Positions 1-9,500 of a stretch of 64,000 bases of DNA are shown one piece after another. Every line of letters starts with the position of its first letter. The first letter of the stretch is position 1. Source of the stretch: Tomitella gaofuii (lineage in GTDB: Bacteria; Actinomycetota; Actinomycetes; Mycobacteriales; Mycobacteriaceae); the NCBI RefSeq assembly GCF_014126825.1, contig NZ_CP059900.1, positions 1,364,001-1,428,000 of the forward strand. The letters are read 5' to 3'. The position numbers and the translations under genes are program-made. The notes under the pieces were generated by a model that did no database searches, was not told where the DNA came from, and was given only the letters and a program-made list of their open reading frames with translations.

Positions 1-2
1 CT

Positions 3-1208
3 GTGATTCCCCCTGAGTCTACTACGATTGAGCCGATTCTAGATCAAATCCGTTGGACGATGGCGGGGCAGACGCCGGAACAGTTGTGGCGGGAACAACC
101 GTATTTGCGGATGGTTACCGGGTTTCTTGCGCGGAACGTGGCGCAACTTGGTTTGCATTGCTACCGGCATGATTCCGGTGGTGGGCGCGAGCGGGTGCGC
201 GATGGCGTGGTGGCGCGCATTCTGGGCCGGCCGAATCCGGAACAGACCGGATACGAGTTGATCCGGGACTTGGTGCACGACCTGAGCCTGTATGACGACG
301 CGTACCTGATGGTGGTCCGCGTGGTGGATAGTCCGACCGGCTGGGAGGTGCGGAACGTTCCGCCCCGGTGGGTGACGGGCGTTGTGGGCAAGACGGCGTA
401 CTCGGTGGACGGGTACTCGGTGGTGTTCCCGAAAGCAACACGTCCGGTGACGGTTCCGGCTGGGAACATTCTGCACTTTCACGGGTGGCATCCGGAAGAC
501 CGTTCGGGCGGCGTTACTCCGGTGGAGGCGTTGAAGGGCACTCTGCTGGAACAGGTGGAGGCTGCGGAGTATCGGCGTCAGTTGTGGGAACGCGGTGGTC
601 GTGTCGGTTCGTATATCTCGCGGCCGAAAGATGCGCCCGGTTGGTCAAACGAGGGGCGGGCGCGGTTCAAGCGGGGCTGGGCGGCGTCGTGGTCTGGCGA
701 CGGGGCGAAGGCTGGCGGTACTCCGGTGCTAGAGGACGGCATGGAGTTGAAGCGTGTCGGGTTCTCTGCGAAAGAGGAAGAGTTCGTAGAGGCGTCGAAA
801 TTGTCGCTTCAAACGGTGGCCGGCGTGTACTACGTGAATCCGACGATGCTGGGCCAGTTGGATAATGCGAACTACTCGAATGTGCGCGAGTTCCGAAAGA
901 TGTTGTATGGGGACACGTTGGGGCCGACGTTGGCGCAGTTGGAAGCGCGGTTGAATGCGTTTCTGTTGCCGATGCTTGGGGCTGGCGATGGCGAGTACGT
1001 GGAGTTCAACATTCGGGAGAAGTTGGAAGGCGACTTTAACGAGTCGGCTACGCAGATGTACCAAGCGGCGGGCGGTCCGTACATGACGCGCAATGAGATT
1101 AGGGCGCGGATGAATCTGCCGTCTATCGAGGGCGGAGACACGTTGATTGTTCCGTTGAATCTGGGGACACCTGAGGGGGGTGTGGATGGAAGCCAAGACG
1201 AAAAGTAG
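3..1208 (+). CDS. Portal protein, HK97 type (prophage 1)
   Basis: 401 aa, about the usual size for HK97-family portals, which form the dodecameric DNA channel at the capsid vertex and dock terminase and neck. Typical stretches are seen: a helical N-terminus, an internal section reading GNILHFHGW that precedes the clip region, and a C-terminal stretch (YYVNPTMLGQ...NVREFRKML) that matches the portal crown/wing of this family. GTG at position 3 is used as start. The window edge prevents checking for an upstream start or ribosome site. The prohead protease gene follows with a 23-nt overlap. Confidence 0.88.
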   Translation: MIPPESTTIEPILDQIRWTMAGQTPEQLWREQPYLRMVTGFLARNVAQLGLHCYRHDSGGGRERVRDGVVARILGRPNPEQTGYELIRDLVHDLSLYDDAYLMVVRVVDSPTGWEVRNVPPRWVTGVVGKTAYSVDGYSVVFPKATRPVTVPAGNILHFHGWHPEDRSGGVTPVEALKGTLLEQVEAAEYRRQLWERGGRVGSYISRPKDAPGWSNEGRARFKRGWAASWSGDGAKAGGTPVLEDGMELKRVGFSAKEEEFVEASKLSLQTVAGVYYVNPTMLGQLDNANYSNVREFRKMLYGDTLGPTLAQLEARLNAFLLPMLGAGDGEYVEFNIREKLEGDFNESATQMYQAAGGPYMTRNEIRARMNLPSIEGGDTLIVPLNLGTPEGGVDGSQDEK

Positions 1209-1806
1209 CGTTGGCCGGATTGAGGTCAAGGCGGATGGCGAAGAGGCGGGCGTGTTCAGTGCGTACGCGTCGGTGTTTGGTGTGCGGGATTCGTACGGTG
1301 ACGTGGTGGAAAAGGGCGCGTTCACTGACACGTTGAAAGAGTGGTCTGCTAAGGGTGCGACTATTCCGCTGTTGTTCGCGCACAAGAACAATGATCCTGA
1401 CTATTTCATCGGCTCTGTCAGTGAGGCGGTGGAGGATGAGACGGGGTTGCGGGTCCGCTGCAAGTTGGACTTGGATTCACCTAAGGGTGAACAGGTTTAC
1501 CGGCTGATTAAGGATGGCCGGCTGGCGGAAATGTCGTTCATGTACAACGTTCGTGATGGTGAGGACGTTGTGCCGGTGAAGGATGGTAAGCGGGATTGGG
1601 AGAACCGTTATTACTCGATCAAGTCGGTTGGGTTGTATGAGGTTTCTGTGGTGCATATTGGCGCTAATCCGGCTACGTCGATTAGTGATGTGAAGGCTGC
1701 CGGGGCTGAGCGGGATGCTGTTGTGCCGGTGGAGGATGAGGGCGCGGCTCAGCGGGTGAAGAGCGTTGAGGCGTTTGTGGCGAGTTTCGATCTTGGGGGT
1801 TACTGA
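1186..1806 (+). CDS. Prohead protease, HK97 family (prophage 1)
   Basis: 206 aa from ATG 1186. A GTG at 1180 is also in frame, but it lies inside the GAGGGGGG ribosome site (1173-1180), so the ATG is preferred. The N-terminal block FSAYASVFGVRDSYGDVVEKG is the signature of the U35/HK97 head maturation protease. The likely catalytic His is in LLFAHKNN and the Ser in LAEMSFMYN. It cleaves the capsid N-terminal delta domain during head maturation. It sits in the classic order portal-protease-capsid. Confidence 0.9.
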   Translation: MEAKTKSSVGRIEVKADGEEAGVFSAYASVFGVRDSYGDVVEKGAFTDTLKEWSAKGATIPLLFAHKNNDPDYFIGSVSEAVEDETGLRVRCKLDLDSPKGEQVYRLIKDGRLAEMSFMYNVRDGEDVVPVKDGKRDWENRYYSIKSVGLYEVSVVHIGANPATSISDVKAAGAERDAVVPVEDEGAAQRVKSVEAFVASFDLGGY

Positions 1807-1807
1807 T

Positions 1808-3028
1808 ATGGCTAAGACTATTCTGGAAAAGCGTTCCGCTGCCGTGGCTGAGGCGCAGAGCATTGTGGAGAGCGTGAAGAGCGCGGGGGACCTGGACGAG
1901 GGGCAGAGCGCGCGTCTGGGCGAGTTGCACACTGAAATCAAGGGCTTTGACGAGCATATCGCGCGCGCCAAGTCGGATGCTGCGATTGTCGAGCAGATCA
2001 AGAGCATGGGCAAGGTGGAGCACGAGGGCACGCCCCGTGGTGGCCACGCTGAGGTTCACGCCAAGACCATTGGCGAGCACTTTATCAAGTCGGTGGGTGA
2101 CCGGATCGCCAGCCGTGACGGTGGCCGGTTCTCTGTGCAGGGGCCGGAGTGGACGGGCGCTAAGGCTGCCACTGATCCTCAGTTGACCGGCGGCGGTGAC
2201 GGTGCCTATGCCGATTGGCTGGTGGATGTTGATACCAACATTCAGCGGGAGAAGCGGGAACGGCTCGTTATCGCGGACCTGTTGGGTACCGGTACCATTT
2301 CGGGGTCGTCTATCAAGTATTTTGTTGAGGGCGATTTCGAGGGCGATTTCGAGACCGTGGGCGAGGGCAAGAAGAAGCCTCAGGTGCACGTGGGTGACCC
2401 GACTCCGGTCGTGGATGCGCTCACCAAGATTGCGGCGTGGGTGCACCTGTCGGACGAGACTCTGGAAGACCTGCCGTTCCTCGTTTCCGAGATCAACAAC
2501 CGACTGATCTACAAGTTGGGCGTTGAGGAAGAGAAGCAGTTGCTTAGCGGCAACGGCACCGGCACTAATCTGTTGGGTCTGCTGAACCGTTCGGGTGTGC
2601 AGTCTGAGACTGCGGATGCTGCGGAGGACAACGCGGACGCTATCTTCCGTGCGACCACGAAGATTCAGAATGCGACCGACCTGACGGCGGATGGTATCGT
2701 GATTCACCCGCTGGATTACCAGGAGTTCCGTCTTTCGCGTGACGCGAACGGGCGTTACTTTGGTGGCGGCTATTTCGAGGGCAACGCTCAGCCTCCCCTC
2801 TGGGGCCTGAGTACCGTTGTTTCCCCGGTGGTGGAGCGCGGTAAGCCTCTGGTTGGCAACTTCCGTCAGTCGTCCACCCTGTACCGCAAGGGCGGTCTGC
2901 GGATCGACACCACGAACACCGATGGTGACGACTTCATTAACAACATGGTCAAGACCCGTGTTGAGGAGCGTGTGGCGTTGGCGGTCCGTCAGCCTCTCGC
3001 TCTGGTGAAGGTCGCTCTGACGGTGTAA
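1808..3028 (+). CDS. Major capsid protein, HK97 fold (prophage 1)
   Basis: 406 aa from ATG 1808, behind GGGGG at 1795-1799. An in-frame start 14 codons upstream lies inside the protease gene and is unlikely. Residues 1 to about 100 are charged and helical and would be the delta domain removed by the protease. The remainder has HK97-capsid features: a long spine region, then VEEEKQLLSGNGTG, then the C-terminal LALVKVALTV strand. It is the main shell subunit. Confidence 0.9.
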   Translation: MAKTILEKRSAAVAEAQSIVESVKSAGDLDEGQSARLGELHTEIKGFDEHIARAKSDAAIVEQIKSMGKVEHEGTPRGGHAEVHAKTIGEHFIKSVGDRIASRDGGRFSVQGPEWTGAKAATDPQLTGGGDGAYADWLVDVDTNIQREKRERLVIADLLGTGTISGSSIKYFVEGDFEGDFETVGEGKKKPQVHVGDPTPVVDALTKIAAWVHLSDETLEDLPFLVSEINNRLIYKLGVEEEKQLLSGNGTGTNLLGLLNRSGVQSETADAAEDNADAIFRATTKIQNATDLTADGIVIHPLDYQEFRLSRDANGRYFGGGYFEGNAQPPLWGLSTVVSPVVERGKPLVGNFRQSSTLYRKGGLRIDTTNTDGDDFINNMVKTRVEERVALAVRQPLALVKVALTV

Positions 3029-3086
3029 GTGGTTGCGGGGCGGGTGCTTTCGGGTGCCTGCCCCGTTCCCGGATTGGGGGTTCGTA

Positions 3087-3236
3087 GTGATTGTGAAGAA
3101 GATTCAGGCGGTGTCGTCTGGCGCGCATGATGCGCAGTACGCGTCTAAGGCGCAGATTGTCGGCGCGGACGGTAAGGCTATTGACCTGGCGGATATGTTG
3201 GCGCGGATTGAGGCGCTGGAAGCGGCGGCCGGCTAA
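3087..3236 (+). CDS. Small head-region protein, 49 aa
   Basis: GTG 3087 follows GGGGG at 3076-3080. An in-frame upstream start at 3033 would add an unlikely proline-rich leader. The C-terminal half, reading DLADMLARIEALEAAAG, is a short coiled coil. Its place directly after the capsid gene fits a head decoration or fibre-like protein, but no family is recognised. It is translationally coupled to the next gene by TAATG. Confidence 0.6.
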   Translation: MIVKKIQAVSSGAHDAQYASKAQIVGADGKAIDLADMLARIEALEAAAG

Positions 3237-3370
3237 TGGAAATGTACGAGTTGGTGCGCAACGGCATGGTTCACACTGTGCAGTTGACCAAGTTGGATGC
3301 TCAGCGGTATGGGGCTAAGCCTGTGTCGGTTAAGCCTGCGGTGAAGGCGCGGGGGAAGCGGTCGGGGTGA
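3236..3370 (+). CDS. Small basic head-region protein, 44 aa
   Basis: The start ATG overlaps the preceding TAA (TAATG). The protein is short and strongly basic at its C-terminus (KPAVKARGKRSG). Its stop TGA overlaps the ATG of the neck gene at 3370. Overlaps on both sides support that it is translated. No family recognised. The capsid-neck gap of many actinophages holds a similar small basic ORF. Confidence 0.55.
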   Translation: MEMYELVRNGMVHTVQLTKLDAQRYGAKPVSVKPAVKARGKRSG

Positions 3371-3906
3371 TGATTGACGCGGGGACGCTAGAGGCGTGGG
3401 CTCAGGGTGCGCTTGCTCAGGACGACCCGCGTACGGCGATGCTGTTTGATGCTGCGTTGGCGGATGTGCGGTCGTATTGCGGTTGGCATGTGTGGCCGTT
3501 GCGTACGGATACGTTGACGTTGAATGGTACGGGGGGCCGGTCGGTTCAGTTGCCGTCGTTGCGCGTGGCGGACGTGGAGAGCGTCACGGTTGGCGGGGCG
3601 GTGCTGGACGCGGACGTTTACGAGTGGTCGGCGGATGGCGAGTTGCGGCTGTTGCGTGGCGTGTTCCCGGACCGGTTTCGTTCCGTCACGGTGACGTTGG
3701 AGCATGGTTACGAGGATGCACCGGACGTTGCGGCGGTGGTCCTGTCGGTTGCGGCCCGCGCGGGTGCGTCACCGATGGGATACACGCGTGAACAGGTGGG
3801 TGGCATTTCGCTGACTCACGGCACGGTGGGCGGCATGGTCGCGGGCGGCACGTTCATGGCGGATGAGCGGGCAAAGTTGGACCGATACGTGGCGGAGGTG
3901 CACTAG
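3370..3906 (+). CDS. Head-tail connector (HK97 gp6-like)
   Basis: 178 aa from ATG 3370 (TGATG overlap with the preceding stop); a GTG at 3367 is the alternative. The pattern of an acidic N-terminal helix pair, a central beta section and a C-terminal helix, together with the position right after the capsid, fits the first head-to-tail adaptor ring that sits under the portal. Function is inferred from synteny more than from motifs. TAGTG couples it to the next gene. Confidence 0.6.
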   Translation: MIDAGTLEAWAQGALAQDDPRTAMLFDAALADVRSYCGWHVWPLRTDTLTLNGTGGRSVQLPSLRVADVESVTVGGAVLDADVYEWSADGELRLLRGVFPDRFRSVTVTLEHGYEDAPDVAAVVLSVAARAGASPMGYTREQVGGISLTHGTVGGMVAGGTFMADERAKLDRYVAEVH

Positions 3907-4250
3907 TGATCGGCTATACGACGCGGGTTCAGGTGGTGCGTCCGCTGGAAGAGCGGGACCGGTACGAGAACGTGCGCTACAACTACGAGGCGGGCGAGGT
4001 TCGGGACGTTCCGGCGCTTGTGTCGCTGCAACCGGTGGGCCAGGATTCGGACGATGAGAACCGGGTGATGGTCACGGGCACGTGGGTGTTGCGGACCCGT
4101 CCCGGCACTGACATTGATCTTGTGGAGACGGACCGGGTGCGTTCGTTTCACGGGGATATGAAGGTGGAGGGGATCGGGCGTTGGCCGCATCCGATTCGTC
4201 CGGGCGGCGTGCACCATGCGGAGGTTAAGTTGCAGGTGGTGACCGGGTGA
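3906..4250 (+). CDS. Head-tail stopper (neck protein)
   Basis: 114 aa, mostly beta, rich in Arg/Glu and starting with GTG inside TAGTG. Size, predicted beta content and position between the adaptor and the tail-completion protein match the stopper ring that holds packaged DNA in lambdoid siphoviruses. The gene at 40562-40939 is its positional counterpart in prophage 2. There is no diagnostic motif, so the call rests on gene order. Confidence 0.55.
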   Translation: MIGYTTRVQVVRPLEERDRYENVRYNYEAGEVRDVPALVSLQPVGQDSDDENRVMVTGTWVLRTRPGTDIDLVETDRVRSFHGDMKVEGIGRWPHPIRPGGVHHAEVKLQVVTG

Positions 4251-4513
4251 TGATGACGGATGAACAGTGGCAGGCTGTGGTTGGGTCTGCCCCGGTGCAG
4301 GCGGCGATTCTGCGGCGGGCTACGACTATCGCGGCGCGTGCCCGTTCGCTGAATGACGCTGAGGGCGGTAAGGCGCAGATCACGTTGGAGCGTGCGACGC
4401 GTGCGGATGGCCGGCCGGTGGTGAACGTGGTTAGTGACAATGCGGCGGAAGAGTACGGCACGAGCGGGACGCGGCGGCGTCGGGTGCTGCGGCGTGCTGC
4501 GTCTGGGGGTTGA
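4250..4513 (+). CDS. Neck / tail-completion protein (HK97 gp10-like)
   Basis: 87 aa from ATG 4250 (TGATG overlap); GTG 4247 is an alternative. The C-terminal signature VNVVSDNAAEEYGTS followed by RRRRVLRRA is also present in prophage 2 (40939-41211: VNVHSSDVEGEYGTS then RMRILRRA). The two are therefore homologues despite low overall similarity. Proteins of this type complete the head-tail joint. Confidence 0.65.
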   Translation: MMTDEQWQAVVGSAPVQAAILRRATTIAARARSLNDAEGGKAQITLERATRADGRPVVNVVSDNAAEEYGTSGTRRRRVLRRAASGG

Positions 4514-4516
4514 TGG

Positions 4517-4684
4517 ATGGCTAAGTACAGGGTGGCGTTCGCGGCTAAGGGGCGTGACGTTGGGAAGATCGTGGAGTTGGACCCGGTGGAGGCGCGCGAG
4601 TTGGTGAAGTATGGGCGTCTGGTGCCGGTGGTTGAGCGGCCGGCGCAGGTTGGGAAGCCTGCGGAGGGGAAGCCGGGTAAGTGA
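4517..4684 (+). CDS. Small tail-region protein, 55 aa
   Basis: The start is ATG 4517, behind GGGGG at 4505-4509. An ATG at 4513 ends after three codons. The sequence MAKYRVAFAAKGRDVGKIVELD resembles the N-terminus of the prophage 2 protein at 39791 (MPKYKVLAEQWDRR...), which lies near its capsid. Both look like small beta proteins of the head-tail region. The stop overlaps the GTG of the next gene. Confidence 0.5.
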   Translation: MAKYRVAFAAKGRDVGKIVELDPVEARELVKYGRLVPVVERPAQVGKPAEGKPGK

Positions 4685-5049
4685 TAGACCCGGTTGCCGT
4701 GTTCTGCGGGGTGTTGCGTGACCGGTTCGGGGTTGCGGTGTCTACGGACCTTCCCGCGCGTTTTGAGGACTATTTGCCGCATGTGCGGGTGATTGGCCTA
4801 CCGGGGCGCGTTGAGGCGCGTACGTGGCAATCTGGGGGCCTTTTGCGGGCCGTCCCGATGGATGTAGACGTGTTCGCGGAGACTCTGGGCGCGGCATCCG
4901 ACTTGGCGGGCGAGATTGACGCGTACATGGACGGTGCGCGCTTGGACGAGGGGCGGGCCGAAACGGCGTCTACTCCGCACGAGCGGCCGGACTACAACCC
5001 GAACGTGCGTCGCTTTGGGCTGATCGTGGATTGGCACTATCGACCATAA
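4681..5049 (+). CDS. Tail terminator protein
   Basis: 122 aa from GTG 4681, which overlaps the preceding stop. The order of helix, LPxRFEDYLPHVRVIGLPG, a central strand pair reading MDVDVFAE, and the C-terminal PNVRRFGLIVDWHYRP matches tail terminators that cap the tail tube. The counterpart at 41211 has the same DVEVFAPSL and FNPRVRRVGAEFSL elements. A strong terminator-like hairpin follows. Confidence 0.65.
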   Translation: MIDPVAVFCGVLRDRFGVAVSTDLPARFEDYLPHVRVIGLPGRVEARTWQSGGLLRAVPMDVDVFAETLGAASDLAGEIDAYMDGARLDEGRAETASTPHERPDYNPNVRRFGLIVDWHYRP

Positions 5050-5066
5050 CTAGCAACTGGACTGTT

Positions 5067-5100
5067 GCGCCTACCTCATCACGAGGTGGGCGCATTTTTT
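5067..5100 (+). terminator. Intrinsic terminator between tail-terminator and tail-tube genes
   Basis: An 11-bp stem (5067-5077 with 5083-5093, one G-U pair), a 5-nt loop, then ATTTTTT. This is a textbook rho-independent terminator, rare in this otherwise T-poor region. It would split the late operon or, more likely, act as a partial attenuator that sets the ratio of tail tube to head messages. Confidence 0.8.
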
Positions 5101-5121
5101 GTGCCCAAATGAGGGGGAATG

Positions 5122-5706
5122 ATGGCGGATTTTGATAGTGAGGCTGCGCGGCTCGGGATTACCGGTGCCCTGCGAGTCGGCAAGGTGGGTAGCGAAGCGC
5201 CTACGAAGATGGGTGCGTGGGCGGACCCGTGGAAGTCGTTGGGCTATATCAGCGGTGACGGCATCACGGAGACGTTGGACGAGTCGCGGGAAGAGTTCAC
5301 CCCGTGGCAGAAGTCGAGCCCGATTCGCACGAGCGTTACGAGTTCGGTGAAAAAGTTTCAGGCGGTCCTCTGGGAATCGAACTTTGAGACGATTTCCCTC
5401 TACTACCGTAAGGGTATTGAGGATTTCGAGGTGGACGGCGACATTGTTTCGTTCACTGAGGGGGACGCGCCGGCGCAGGACATTCGGGCGTTCGGCATTG
5501 ACGTGGTGGACGGCGTGTATGCGCGTCGGTTCACTCTTCCGTACGCGGAGGTGACGGACCGTGGCGATATTGTTTACAAGTCGGACACGATCATTGCCTA
5601 CGACGTGACGATTACCGCACTCGTGGGGCCGGATGGCATTTCGGTCAAGCGCGAGTTTAAGGAGGGGTGGAAGGTTCCGACTGCCCCTGACGGCGGCGGG
5701 GCCTGA
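5122..5706 (+). CDS. Major tail (tube) protein
   Basis: 194 aa from ATG 5122; ATG 5119 is in frame but almost touches the GAGGGGG ribosome site (5111-5117). The core LGYISGDGITETLDESREEF, then FQAVLWESNFETISLYYRKG, is shared with the prophage 2 tail protein (NVGYISPDGIELSFDEESNEF; IKLVLWEISRENIAYFLG), so they are homologous. It polymerises into the tail tube. It lacks the Ig-like C-terminal domain seen in the prophage 2 protein. Confidence 0.85.
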   Translation: MADFDSEAARLGITGALRVGKVGSEAPTKMGAWADPWKSLGYISGDGITETLDESREEFTPWQKSSPIRTSVTSSVKKFQAVLWESNFETISLYYRKGIEDFEVDGDIVSFTEGDAPAQDIRAFGIDVVDGVYARRFTLPYAEVTDRGDIVYKSDTIIAYDVTITALVGPDGISVKREFKEGWKVPTAPDGGGA

Positions 5707-5718
5707 TCCCCTGATGCT

Positions 5719-5774
5719 CGGGTGTGTGCGCGTGCTGGTAGGTCACCGCGTGCGCACCCGTTTCTAACCTACCA
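5719..5774 (+). terminator. Hairpin / possible pseudoknot after the tail-tube gene
   Basis: A 14-bp stem with three wobble pairs joins 5719-5732 with 5747-5760, followed by TTTCT. The loop segment TGGTAGGT (5736-5743) is perfectly complementary to ACCTACCA at 5767-5774. The RNA could therefore fold as an H-type pseudoknot or two alternative hairpins. It lies just ahead of the tail-chaperone gene and could be an attenuator or RNA-processing site. Confidence 0.55.
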
Positions 5775-5804
5775 ACTGTGATCTACCGGAATGAGGATAT
5801 GGCT

Positions 5805-6152
5805 ATGAGCACTTACGATCTGGACGCAATGGTTTCTCAGCGCGCGGAGGCTGTCGGCGGTGAGCGTGTCGAGTTCACTTACGGGGGCGAGACGTTCAGT
5901 TTCCCGCACCCGCTGTTCGCGGACGACGAGTTCAAGGACGGACTTGCGGACGTGCAGACCGATATGGAAATGGCAGAGCATTACCTTGGTGACCAGTACG
6001 ACAAGTTCATTGAGGTGGGCGGCAAGTCCGGGTTCATCGGCATTCTGTTGCAGAAGGTGCAGGAGGACGCTACCGACGTTGACGAGAAGGGAAATCCTAC
6101 TCTGTCGCGTCGGTCCTCCAACCGTGCCCAGAGGCGACAGAAGCGGCGCTAA
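5805..6152 (+). CDS. Tail assembly chaperone, short form (gpG-like)
   Basis: 115 aa from ATG 5805, 7 nt after AGGA; in-frame starts at 5778 and 5799 are less well placed. It is acidic, with FSFPHPLFADDEFKDGLADVQ near the middle and a basic tail. Its position between tail tube and tape measure and the slip site at 6089-6095 identify it as the G-type chaperone, which coats the tape measure during tail assembly. Confidence 0.8.
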   Translation: MSTYDLDAMVSQRAEAVGGERVEFTYGGETFSFPHPLFADDEFKDGLADVQTDMEMAEHYLGDQYDKFIEVGGKSGFIGILLQKVQEDATDVDEKGNPTLSRRSSNRAQRRQKRR

Positions 6153-6484
6153 TCGCTGAGTATGGTTTCGATGCTATCGCGGCTTTCTGGCGGGGGGAGA
6201 TTAGCGTCAGAAAGTTGCGGGCATTGGTCCAATGGTTGCCTGACGGGTCGGCACGACACAAGGCAATGAATGATGGGGTGCAGTGGGGCACTACGAATAG
6301 CCTACTGAACCTGATCGAATACCGGCTACGCGAGAATACGGCGCTGTTGTCGCGTGTGAACGGTGGGCGTCCTAAGGCTCAGAAATACAATCCCACCCCG
6401 TGGAAGCGCGAGGGGCATATGGGGCACGTCAACGGGCGCAGTGTTGAAGAGGTCAAGGCGTACTTGGATTCGCTCATGGCCTAA
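5805..6484 (+). CDS. Tail assembly chaperone, long form (gpG-T) by -1 frameshift
   Basis: The heptamer G GGA AAT (6089-6095) is in the correct zero-frame phase and matches the XXXYYYZ rule (lambda uses GGGAAAG). After the slip, reading continues in the -1 frame from 6095 through IAEYGFDAIAAFWRGEI and RALVQWLP to the stop at 6482-6484. The downstream frame is open from before the slip to 6484. The fused product is the G-T chaperone that brings tube subunits to the tape measure. Confidence 0.8.
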
Positions 6485-6505
6485 CAGTTTCGGGGGGTGT
6501 TTGCG

Positions 6506-9500
6506 GTGGCAAGTGACGGTACCGTTTGGATTCCGGTTCTGCCGTCTATGCGCGGGTTCGCTGCGCAAATGGTGGACGGTACCGGCGCTGCCGCTAAGCG
6601 CGCGTCGGGGGAGATTGAGAAGGAGTTCAGTAAGGCTGGGCAGGATGCCGGCAAGGCTGCGGCTGCGGGGATCAAGTCTGCGGTTGGGGATGTGCAGGCG
6701 GCGTCTAAGCAACTGGCGGATGCGCGCAAGGCTGAGGGGGACGCGGCTAAGCAAGTGCAGGCTGCGGAGAAGGAACTTGCGGGGCTGCGGAAGTCGGGTA
6801 CGGCGTCGGCTGATGAGGTGTCGGCGGCTGAGGGGCGGTTGGAGTCGGCGCACAAGGCGGTTTCGTCTGCGTCGGCTCAGACGGTGAGCGCTCAGCGTGA
6901 GTTGTCTACGGCGCATGGCAAGTTGGCTACGGAGTCTGAGGGGGCGGCGAGCGCGGCCCGGAAGTTGGCTGAGGCTCAGCGGAAGGAACAGGACGCGGCG
7001 GGCAAGGTGGCCGTTGCGGAGGAGAAACTTTCGGACTTGCAGGCGTCGGGTAAGGCGTCGTCGTCTCAGTTGGAGGCGGCTACGCAGTCGTTGGAGCGGG
7101 CTAAGAGTGGGCTTGCTACGGCGTCGGATCGTACGGCGGCGGCTGAGGCGAATCTTGCGTCTGAGTCGGATAAGGCGGCTGCGTCTGCGGCGAAGATGGC
7201 GGATCGGGCGGAAGAGTCCGGGGATGCTATGCGGCGCGCGGATGATGGCGGTAAGTCGTTTGGTTCGACGTTGTTGGATTTGGGGAAGAAGGCGGGCGCG
7301 GCGGCTATCGCGTTCGCGGGGATCAAGTCTATTGGTTCGATTTTCGGTGATGCGATTTCGCGGGCGTCGGATACGGTGGCGGCTGAGCAGTCGTTGAGCG
7401 GCTTGTATGGGTCTGCCGAGGATGCGGCGGACATGATGGACCGTATCGGGAACATTTCGAGTGGTTCCAAGATTGATACGGGCGCTTATACGGAGATGGC
7501 GCAGTCTCTCGGTTACCTGGGCGTTAAGGGTGCTCAGTCTGAGGGCATCATGCGGAATCTTGGTAAGGCGATTGTGGGTGCTGGCGGGGATTCGTCGGCG
7601 TTCGATACGGTTTCTGCGTCGCTTACCAAGATGCAGAATGAGGGCAAGGTCACCCGTGAATCGTTGAATCAACTTTCGGGGGCCGGCGTTCCGATTCTCG
7701 ATTCGTTGGCTACGAAGTTGGGCAAGGAAGTTCCCGACGTGCTGGATATGGTGTCCAACGGTCTCGTGGACGTGGACGACGTTCTGGGCGTGTTGGAAGA
7801 CGGTACCGGGCAGTGGATGGAACGGCTGATCGAGGCTGGCGGGGAAGTCGATAACACGTTTGGTGCCAGGTGGGCGCGCGCTAAGGATACGGTCATGGAG
7901 GCGTTGGGCACGGCGATTCTGCCTGTGTTGGAGCGTCTGTCTCCGGTCATTTCGGGCGTGGCCGATGGTGTCACGTGGTTGATCGGCGCATTCACGTCGT
8001 TGGGGGACAATGGCAACCCTGTGATTGATGCGGCGGCTGCGGCGTGGGGGTACCTGAAAGACGGTATCGGTACGGCTAAGGATGTGCTGGCGGGCACGGT
8101 TGATGTGTTGGCCAACGTGGTTGGTTGGATGGACCGGAACAAGACGGCGGTTATCACGGTGGCGAGCATTATCGGCACGGTGCTACTGCCGGCGTTGGTC
8201 ACGTACGGCATTCAGCAGACGGTGACGGCGGCTAAGGCTGTGGCCGCGTGGGTGGCGCAGGGTGCGGCTGCAACGGTGGAGGCTGCGAAGAACGTTGCCG
8301 CGTGGGTGACGTTGCGGGCGCAGGCTGTCGGTTCGGCTGCGGCTCAGGTGGCGGCGTCGTGGCGCGTGGTTGCCGGATGGGTTGCCGCTGGCGCGTCGGC
8401 TGTCGCTCAGGGCGCGGTGATTGCAGCGGCGTGGATTGGGGCTAAGGCGCAGGCGGTGGGCTCGTTCATCGCTATGGGCGCGTCCGCCACGGTTGAGGCT
8501 GCGAAGTCTGCGGCTGCGTGGGTGGCGTCGTCTGCCCGTACGGTCGCGGCGTTGGTCGCTCAGTCTGCCGGGTTCGTGGCGTCTAAGGCTGTGATGATTG
8601 CGGGCGCGGTCGCTACCGGGGTTATGACGGCGGCACAGTGGGCGCTTAACAGTGCGTTCCTGGCCAACCCGATTACGTGGATTGTTGCGCTCATCGTCGG
8701 TTTGGTCGCGGCAATCGTGTTGATTGCGACTAAGACGACTTGGTTTCAGGATATTTGGTCTGCGGTGTGGGACGCGGTTTCTGCGGCGTGGGATTGGGTC
8801 TGGGATAAGTTGTCTACCGGGTTCGGCTACTTGAAGGATGGGTTTCAATCCATCGCGGATAAGGTGGGCGAGGTCAAGGATTGGATTCTGGGCAAGTGGG
8901 ATGCGATTGTTGAGTTCGTTACCGGTCTTCCGAGTAAGATTTCGTCGGCGGCATCCGGCATGTGGGACGGAATCAAGGATGGATTCAAGAGTGTAGTCAA
9001 CACGGTTATTGGCTGGTGGAACGGTATGGCCGATAAGTTGACGTTCAAGATTCCGAACATTCCGGGTGTTCCGATGCGTGGCGAGACGATTTCGATTCTG
9101 CCGCACATTGGCACGTTGGCGCGTGGCGGTGTTGCGGGTGTTGGCGCGGATGGCCGGCTGTACGGTCCGGGTACGGGCACGTCGGATTCCATCCTTGGGG
9201 TGGATGATACGGGGTGGCCTACTGCGCGGGTTTCGGCTGGCGAGTTCGTGGTCAACGAGAAGGCGACGCGGGCGAATCTGCCGCTGTTGCAGGCTATCAA
9301 CGGTCAAGCGTTGGCGACTGGCGGGCTTGTGGACGCTCAGGATTGGGCGCGTGGCGAGTCTGGGAAGCCTTACCAGTACGCGGGGGTCGGTAACCCGTCG
9401 TGGGATTGCTCTAGTTACATGAGCGGTATCTACGCGGTGTTGACGGGGCAGGACCCGTATGCGCGGCACTTCACCACGGAATCCGATTTCGAGGCGTTGG

